Shown: positions 23,955 to 39,310 of the stretch, one piece after another
Numbering within the stretch: the first letter of the stretch is position 1
Layout of the letters: the number at the start of each line of letters is the position of its first letter
Source: Acidobacteriota bacterium
GTDB lineage: Bacteria > Acidobacteriota > Polarisedimenticolia > J045
DNA length: 39,310 bases
Assembly (NCBI GenBank): GCA_017994815.1
Contig: JAGOJY010000037.1
Location: forward strand, 1-39,310
Direction: 5' to 3'
Made by a program: the position numbers and the translations under genes
The notes under the pieces: generated by a model
What the model saw: only the letters and a program-made list of their open reading frames with translations
Databases searched by the model: none
What the model was told of the DNA's origin: nothing

Positions 23955-23987
23955 CCACGGCCGGCCCCCCGGCGCCGCCACCCCCCC

Positions 23988-24026
23988 AAAAAGCGGCCCG
24001 CCGGGCCGTGAGGCACCCGGCGGGCC
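23988..24026 (-). terminator. Rho-independent terminator after the protease gene
   Basis: GGCCCGCCGGG and CCCGGCGGGCC (24016-24026 and 23995-24005) form an 11-bp stem with a 10-base loop, followed on the minus strand by GCTTTTT. It lies 45 bases past the protease stop. Confidence 0.85.
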
Positions 24027-24035
24027 AGGGATGGG

Positions 24036-24058
24036 CGCGCGCCTGACTCAGGCGCGCG
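24036..24058 (-). other. Near-perfect palindromic hairpin just after the protease stop codon
   Basis: CGCGCGCCTGA, one central base, and its exact complement form an 11-bp inverted repeat 12 bases after the stop. It has no U-tract. It may be a 3'-end stabiliser in tandem with the terminator that follows. Confidence 0.55.
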
Positions 24059-24070
24059 GGACCGGGGCTG

Positions 24071-31426
<7,356 letters not shown>

Positions 31427-31835
31427 ACAGCCCCTCCCCGGCCCGCTCGGCGGCACTCGGGCCCGGCCGCTTGTTGGCAACACCCGGATTGGGGTCCCGG
31501 AAGGCACAGCCGCCGCGAGCAGCGCTCTCCCGAGCGCGCACCCCGATAGGCGCGGCCTGACGTCCCGACGGCATGCGGCGCGGGCGCCGGCGAGCACAGC
31601 TTCCCCTCGTGGGCTCCGCCGCCGCCGCCGGGCCGATCGGGATTACGCGATCGCCCCCTGAAACGGGCGCGTGATGTGTACGGCGACGCCGGGCCACCCG
31701 CAACCCGTCGTTGAAAAATAGGCGGAGGTGAATTCCCGCGGGACGGGCGTAACCGGGAGGAATGGGACGGTAAGGCGCTACCCGCGGCCCGGGTCCGTTC
31801 GCCGTCATCACGGCGTCCCGCCGGGCGGGACAAGC
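31427..31835. other. Gene-free 409-base stretch upstream of the protease gene
   Basis: No protein-like frame on either strand. It holds the 5' region of the protease gene. A minus-strand TATTTT at 31720-31715 could be a -10 (no -35 seen), which would give a leader of nearly 300 bases. I compared it by eye with c-di-GMP, cobalamin and SAM riboswitch cores and found no match. Confidence 0.4.
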
Positions 31836-31911
31836 TGGTGAGCCGCCAGGGACTCGAACCCCGAACCCGCAGATTAAGAGTCTGCTGCTCTACCCGTTGA
31901 GCTAGCGGCCC
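31836..31911 (-). tRNA. tRNA-Lys (anticodon CTT)
   Basis: The acceptor stem is GGGCCGC/GCGGCTC with one G-T pair. The D arm is GCTC/GAGC, the anticodon stem GCAGA/TCTGC has loop CTCTTAA, and the T arm is CGGGG-TTCGAGT-CCCTG. Discriminator A and an encoded CCA follow. CTT reads AAG, the favoured lysine codon in a GC-rich genome. Confidence 0.97.
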
Positions 31912-31961
31912 ACCCGGACGCGGGGACCCGGCCGGAACCGGACCCCGCAAACAAGCGGTGC

Positions 31962-31989
31962 ATTATACGAGGGCGCCCGGGCGCGGCAA
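31962..31989 (-). promoter_or_regulatory. Promoter of tRNA-Lys
   Basis: On the minus strand TTGCCG (31989-31984), 16 bases and a perfect TATAAT (31967-31962) precede the tRNA by about 50 bases. It is the only consensus -10 I found in the window, as expected for a strong stable-RNA promoter. Confidence 0.75.
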
Positions 31990-32001
31990 TGGCCTCCGGT
32001 A

Positions 32002-32029
32002 TTGACCATCTCGCAAGCGCCTGTAAGCT
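32002..32029 (+). promoter_or_regulatory. Possible promoter of the hybrid histidine kinase
   Basis: TTGACC (5 of 6 to consensus), a 16-base spacer and TAAGCT lie 53 bases before the ATG at 32083, back to back with the tRNA-Lys promoter. Confidence 0.45.
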
Positions 32030-32082
32030 AGGGCAAGCCCGAGTCCGCTGAGTGCTGGGCAGACACCCGGAAAACGCCTCCG

Positions 32083-34797
<2,715 letters not shown>

Positions 34798-34843
34798 GGG
34801 CCGCCGCAGGCATCCCGGCCCGGCGATTGCCGGTCGGAGGCCG

Positions 34844-35731
34844 TCAGGGCCGGCCCGGGACCACGAGGCCGGCGGCGAGCAGCAGCGCGAAGACGAGCAG
34901 CAGCTTCGCGGTGCCGGCGAGCGTCGCGTTGAGGGCCGGTCCCTCGGTGCGGGCGAGCGTCCGGGCGAGCCCCACGCCCCACGGCAGCGTGACGAGCGTC
35001 AGCAGCGTCCAGGGCCCCGCGAGGCCCGCGGCGACGATCGCGGCGGGCGTCGCGTACGCTGCCGCGAGGAGCGCCGCGTACTCGACGACGCCGGCCCGCC
35101 GGCCCAACACCACCGGCACCGTGCGGCGCCCGGCGATGCGATCGGTCGCGAGGTCGCGGGTGTTGTTCACGACCAGGATCGCCGTCGCGAGCGCGCCGAT
35201 CGGCAGCGAGCAGGCCCACGCGAGGGGCGGGATGTGCCCGAGCTGGATGAAGACCGTCCCGCAGACGGCGACGAAGCCGAAGAACGCCATCACGAACAGG
35301 TCGGCCAGCCCGTGGTGCGCCAGCGGCCACGGCCCGCCGGTGTACGCGACGCCGCAGGCGATCGAGACCACGCCGATCGCCACGACCGGCCACCCGCCGA
35401 CGAACGCGAGGTACACCGCGATCAGTGCCGCGGCGCCGAACGCGCCCGCCGCGGCCAGCTTGACCGCCCGCGGCGTGAGCAATCCCGCCTGCGTGACCCG
35501 CAGCGGCCCGACGCGGTCCGCGGTGTCGGTGCCGCGCTCGAAATCGAGGACGTCGTTCGTGTAGTTGGTGCCGACCTGGATCAACAGCGAGAACAGCATC
35601 GTCGCCACCGCGGGCAGGACCCGGAACTGCCCGGCGGCCCACGCGATCGCCAGCCCCACGATCACGGGCGAGGCCGCGGCCGGCAGCGTACGCAGCCGCG
35701 CCGCGACCACGAGCGCGCGGGCGCGGTTCAC
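34844..35731 (-). CDS. menA: UbiA-family prenyltransferase, MenA type
   Basis: The product has 295 residues with about eight to nine membrane spans. The two Asp-rich motifs for Mg-diphosphate are NYTNDVLDFERGTD (Asn56-Asp69) and NNTRDLATDRIAGRRT (Asn189 to Thr204), which are those of 1,4-dihydroxy-2-naphthoate polyprenyltransferase, the membrane step of menaquinone synthesis. The GTG at 35731 overlaps the TGA of the sensor kinase, so it is co-translated with the two-component genes. The genomic pairing with a polyprenyl diphosphate synthase at 38513 fits its substrate need. Another UbiA-type acceptor cannot be excluded. Confidence 0.87.
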   Translation of the reverse strand: MNRARALVVAARLRTLPAAASPVIVGLAIAWAAGQFRVLPAVATMLFSLLIQVGTNYTNDVLDFERGTDTADRVGPLRVTQAGLLTPRAVKLAAAGAFGAAALIAVYLAFVGGWPVVAIGVVSIACGVAYTGGPWPLAHHGLADLFVMAFFGFVAVCGTVFIQLGHIPPLAWACSLPIGALATAILVVNNTRDLATDRIAGRRTVPVVLGRRAGVVEYAALLAAAYATPAAIVAAGLAGPWTLLTLVTLPWGVGLARTLARTEGPALNATLAGTAKLLLVFALLLAAGLVVPGRP

Positions 35732-37112
35732 GGCGCGGGGTCCGGCGCGGCCGGCGCGCGGGCGACCTCGCCCTGCCGCGGCAGCGTCACCTCGAACCGC
35801 GCGCCCTGCGCCGAGTCGAGCAGGCGCACGCTCCCGCCGTGCAGCTCCGTGGCCCAGCGCACGACGCTCAGCCCGAGCCCGCCCACGCCGTCGTCCGCCG
35901 GGCGCCCGAAGCGCTGGAACAGCCGCGCGCGCGCTTCGTCCGAGACGCCGCGCCCGCGGTCGGCGACGACCAGGGTCGCCCCGGCGTCGCTCCCGCTCAG
36001 CGTGACCTCGATCGGCTCACCGTCCGGGCCGTGCTTCATCGCGTTGTCCACGAGGTTGAAGACCACCAGCCGGAGCAGCGAACCGTCCCCGCGCACCAGC
36101 ACGCCATCGTCCACGCGCTCGCGCAGTAGCACCCCGCGCTCCGCCGCGATCGTCGCGAAACCCGCCACCGTCTTGCGGACGATGTCGCTCAAGTCGGCGG
36201 TCTCGTCGCGCAACGGGTACTGGCCGGGGCCGCCGCGCGTCATGGCGAGCAGCCCCTCGAGCACCGAGTGCAGCCGCTCGATCTCCTGCAGGTTCTCGCG
36301 GATCAGCGTGCGGTACTGCTCGACGCTGCGCTCGCGCCGCAGCGCGATCTCGAGCCCGCTGCGCAGCACCGTCAGCGGGTTGCGGATCTCGTGCGAGGCG
36401 TCGGCCGTGAACCGGCGCATCGCTTCCAGCGTCACTTCGAGGCGCGCGAGCAGGTCGTTGAACGCGGCCGCCAGCACGCGGATCTCCTGCACCGCCTGCC
36501 CGGGCGCGTCGATGCGCGCGCCGGGCGCGGCCGGGTCGATGCGGCGGATCGCCCCGACGAGGTTCTCCAGCGGGCGCAGCGCGCGGCCGGCGAGCCAGCT
36601 CCCGCCGAGCGCCGCGAGCGGGATCAGCAGCATCGCGACGAGCAGGAGCGAGATCCCGAGCCGCCGCTCGCGGCCGAGCAGGGGAGCCAGCGAGCCGACG
36701 GCCTCGATCGTCATGTCGGCGTGCTCCCCGCCGACCCTGTGGCGGACCAGCATGAACGTCGTGCCGCGCGCGCGGAACGTCCCGGTCGAGAGCGTCTCGG
36801 CCCCCGGCCCCGGCAGCGGCGGCACGGCCGGGGCGCCCGGGCTCGCCGCGACGACCTGGCCCTCGCGCACGGCGCGCATCCAGAGCGGGATCGGCTCCGA
36901 CTCCGCGTGCGAGAACTCCGGCGAATCGAGGCGGCCGGTCGTGCCGACGTACGCGGCGAGCATCTCGGCCTCGCTCTTCAGCGCCAGCAGCGCGTACTGG
37001 CGCGCGGTCGTGCGGGCGTAGAGCCAACCGAGCGTGGACGTCGCCCCGTAGAGCGCGAGCAGCGCGGCCGCGAACCACCAGCTGAGCCGCGATTTCAGCG
37101 AGCGCGGCCGGA

Positions 37113-37116
<4 letters not shown>
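35728..37116 (-). CDS. Sensor histidine kinase (OmpR-type partner)
   Basis: The product has 462 residues. Membrane spans at about 12-34 and 153-173 enclose a roughly 115-residue periplasmic sensor region. A HAMP linker follows (about 174-228), then HisKA with His242 (DASHEIRNPLTVLRSG) and HATPase_c with NAMKHGPDG, DRGRGVS and GGLGLSVV. The GTG start at 37116 overlaps the regulator TGA, and its own TGA overlaps the menA GTG. The ligand is unknown; the periplasmic part is Pro/Gly-rich and has no recognised domain. Confidence 0.93.
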
Positions 37117-37799
<683 letters not shown>

Positions 37800-37806
37800 G
37801 GCGGCG

Positions 37807-37812
37807 ATTGTA
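37807..37812 (-). promoter_or_regulatory. -10-like TACAAT immediately before the response-regulator start
   Basis: TACAAT (5 of 6) lies 7 bases before the ATG with no ribosome site, suggesting leaderless transcription. No clear -35 is present, so activation by a bound regulator is possible. Confidence 0.4.
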
Positions 37813-37847
37813 TCCGCCCGCGGGCAGTCGGTGAGAAACCCGGCCCT

Positions 37848-37880
37848 GTTCATCCGCCGTTCATGAGCGGTTTGTACAGT
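37848..37880 (+). promoter_or_regulatory. Direct-repeat operator overlapping the yceI promoter
   Basis: GTTCAT at 37848-37853 recurs at 37859-37864, an 11-bp period, and the second copy is separated by 10 bases from a -10-like TACAGT (37875-37880). This is the layout of OmpR/PhoB/PhoP-family activator sites that replace the -35 element. The predicted start leaves about 30 bases of leader before yceI. Confidence 0.6.
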
Positions 37881-37917
37881 GGGTCGAGTCGCGGCCGCCG
37901 CGACGGGAGGACCGAGA

Positions 37918-38508
37918 ATGAAGCGGAGCGGGTTGCTCGCTGCCTTGACCCCGGCCCTGATCGCCGTCGTGCCGGCGCTCGCGGGCCCGGAGGTGTTCAC
38001 GATCGATCCGGCCAGGACCAGCATCACCTTCGAATTGCAGGCCACGGGTCACGACGTGGAGGGCACCATGCCGGCCCCCACGGGCGAAATCACCTTCGAC
38101 GCGGCGACCGGCGAGGCCAGCGGGCAGGTCACGATCGACCTGCACGGGGCGCAGACCGGCAACACCTCCCGCGACAAGACCATGCACGGCGACGTCTTCG
38201 AAACGGAGAAGTTCCCGCTGGTGACGTTCACGGCCCAGCGCGTCGAGGGCACGCTGCCGCCGGCGGGCACGTCGGACGTCGCGCTCCACGGCATCCTCGC
38301 GATCCACGGCGCGGAGCATCCGATGACGCTGCGCGGCAAGGCGCATCACGACGGTAGCCGGCTGGTCGTGGACGCCGCGTTCGAGATCCCGTACGTCGCG
38401 TGGGGCATGCACGACCCGAGCTGGTTCGTGCTGCGCGTCGCGAAGACGGTCCAGGTGAAGCTGAAGGCCGAGGGGACGATCTCGTCCTCCGTCACCGCGG
38501 CCCGTTAG
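37918..38508 (+). CDS. YceI-family periplasmic polyisoprenoid-binding protein
   Basis: The product has 196 residues. The signal peptide runs to about residue 23 (PALAG). The mature part begins FTIDPARTSITFEL and is a YceI beta-barrel with the usual GEITFD, RDKTMHGDVFETEKFPLVTF and HGAEHPMTLR blocks. YceI proteins form a lipocalin-like pocket that binds polyisoprenoid chains or amphiphilic lipids. GGGAGG lies 7 bases before the ATG at 37918. The prenyl-synthase gene starts 4 bases after its stop, so the two form an operon. Confidence 0.92.
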   Translation: MKRSGLLAALTPALIAVVPALAGPEVFTIDPARTSITFELQATGHDVEGTMPAPTGEITFDAATGEASGQVTIDLHGAQTGNTSRDKTMHGDVFETEKFPLVTFTAQRVEGTLPPAGTSDVALHGILAIHGAEHPMTLRGKAHHDGSRLVVDAAFEIPYVAWGMHDPSWFVLRVAKTVQVKLKAEGTISSSVTAAR

Positions 38509-38512
38509 CAGG

Positions 38513-39310
38513 ATGTCCACCTCGTTTCCCCGGCGGGCGGCCGCCCGACCGCCCGCCGACGCCAACCCGCTTGCGCTGGCGATCGTCCCGCTGGCCGAAA
38601 TCGCCCGGGTGCGGGCGGCGTTCTCCCGCCTGCTTCCGGTCGGTGCGTCGATCGAGTCGCGCCTGCGCGGGGTTTTGGACGACACGCTCGCGCATCCCGG
38701 CAGCCTCGTCCGGGCGCAGATGGCGTTCGGCATCGCCACGCGGCTCGGGCTGGCGCCGGGCCCGGCGATGGACCTGGCGATCGCGGTCGAGTACTTCCAC
38801 GCCGCGTCTTTGATCTTCGACGACATGCCCGCGATGGACGACGCGGCCGTGCGGCGCGGCCGGCCGTGCCCGCACCTCGTCCACGGCGAGGCCGCCGCGA
38901 CGCTCGGGGCGCTGGCGCTGATCACGCGCGCCTACGAGATGCTGTGGGGCGTCCTCGGCGGGCTCCCGGCGCGGCGCCGCGCGCGGGCGGCGGCGCTGGT
39001 CGCGGAGTGCCTCGGGGTCGCCGGGATCCTCGACGGCCAGTCGCGCGACGTGCACTTCGGGCGCCGCGGGGCCCCGGTCCGTGCCATCGAGCGCGTGGCG
39101 GCGGCGAAGACCGTCCCGCTGCTCAGGCTGGCGATCGTGCTGCCGGCGCTGGCGGCCGGCGCCGGCGAGAGGGCGCTGCGGGAGCTGGAGCGGCTTTCGG
39201 CGGCGTGGGGCCTGGGCTACCAGATCCTCGACGACTTCAAGGACTGCCTGCTCAGCGAGCGCGAGGCGGGAAAGACCACCGAGCACGACGCGAAGCTCGG
39301 CCGGCCGAAC
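38513..39310 (+). CDS. Short-chain polyprenyl diphosphate synthase (3' end outside window)
   Basis: There are 266 codons to the window edge. The first Asp-rich motif is DDMPAMDD (103-110) followed by RRGRP, and the second is DDFKD (240-244). Lys199-Thr200 is the conserved KT pair. HAASLIFDDMP indicates an IspA-like farnesyl/geranylgeranyl-type enzyme that condenses isopentenyl diphosphate with allylic diphosphates. Chain length cannot be settled by eye. The ATG at 38513 is 4 bases after the yceI stop and has only a poor AGGA. The product could feed the menaquinone side chain attached by MenA. Confidence 0.88.
   Translation, partial: MSTSFPRRAAARPPADANPLALAIVPLAEIARVRAAFSRLLPVGASIESRLRGVLDDTLAHPGSLVRAQMAFGIATRLGLAPGPAMDLAIAVEYFHAASLIFDDMPAMDDAAVRRGRPCPHLVHGEAAATLGALALITRAYEMLWGVLGGLPARRRARAAALVAECLGVAGILDGQSRDVHFGRRGAPVRAIERVAAAKTVPLLRLAIVLPALAAGAGERALRELERLSAAWGLGYQILDDFKDCLLSEREAGKTTEHDAKLGRPN

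Noticed and set aside
31427..31835. Possible riboswitch upstream of the giant protease
   Set aside because: No match by eye to c-di-GMP, SAM or cobalamin core motifs; only local GC-rich hairpins. A covariance-model search would decide.

Overview
The window is GC-rich throughout (about 70% by eye). It encodes an OmpA-type outer-membrane protein, lipoproteins and Sec-exported proteins, so the host is a Gram-negative-type bacterium. Tryptophan dioxygenase, kynurenine monooxygenase and 3-hydroxyanthranilate dioxygenase all need O2, and a MenA-type prenyltransferase suggests menaquinone, so aerobic or microaerobic respiration on menaquinone is likely. I cannot fix the phylum from the sequence; an Acidobacteriota-like or similar high-GC soil or sediment lineage would fit, but that is a guess.

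Layout. 1-5305: a partial exported HEAT-repeat protein, a large secreted SGNH/SASA esterase, and two divergent DMT/EamA transporters (RarD type and another). 5563-11088: a tightly packed six-gene kynurenine operon (3-hydroxyanthranilate dioxygenase, ACMSD, kynureninase, kynurenine monooxygenase, tryptophan dioxygenase, kynurenine formamidase). 11196-12572: an OmpA-family protein with five calcium-binding-type repeats. 12604-15670: on the other strand, a RidA-family putative 2-aminomuconate deaminase and an ALDH8-type semialdehyde dehydrogenase that would extend the pathway to 4-oxalocrotonate, with an isoprenylcysteine-methyltransferase-like gene and a small Cys-rich exported protein among them. 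15746-17212: a zinc-ribbon protein, tRNA-Arg(TCT), tRNA-His(GTG), and a lower-GC lipoprotein gene of probable foreign origin.

17332-21336 is a phosphate-transporter operon, pstS-pstC-pstA followed by two different pstB genes. The two ATPases carry complementary losses of conserved ABC motifs, which predicts an asymmetric heterodimer with one canonical and one degenerate ATP site. This is the most unusual observation in the window. 21501-23744: a one-span lipoprotein, an FRG-domain protein and a cold-shock protein. 24071-31426: a 2,451-residue exported subtilisin-type protease with four repeated modules of about 430 residues. 31836-34797: tRNA-Lys(CTT) and a hybrid histidine kinase.

34844-39310 looks like one functional module. 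A response regulator, a sensor kinase and MenA form one operon; YceI (a polyisoprenoid-binding family) and a short-chain polyprenyl diphosphate synthase form a divergent operon. A direct repeat with OmpR-family spacing lies exactly in front of the yceI -10 element. The suggestion is two-component control of isoprenoid-quinone supply.

Recurring gene-level habits are GTGA stop/start overlaps at seven junctions and several start codons only 7-9 bases behind a -10-like hexamer. No CRISPR array, insertion sequence, rRNA gene or prophage was seen.
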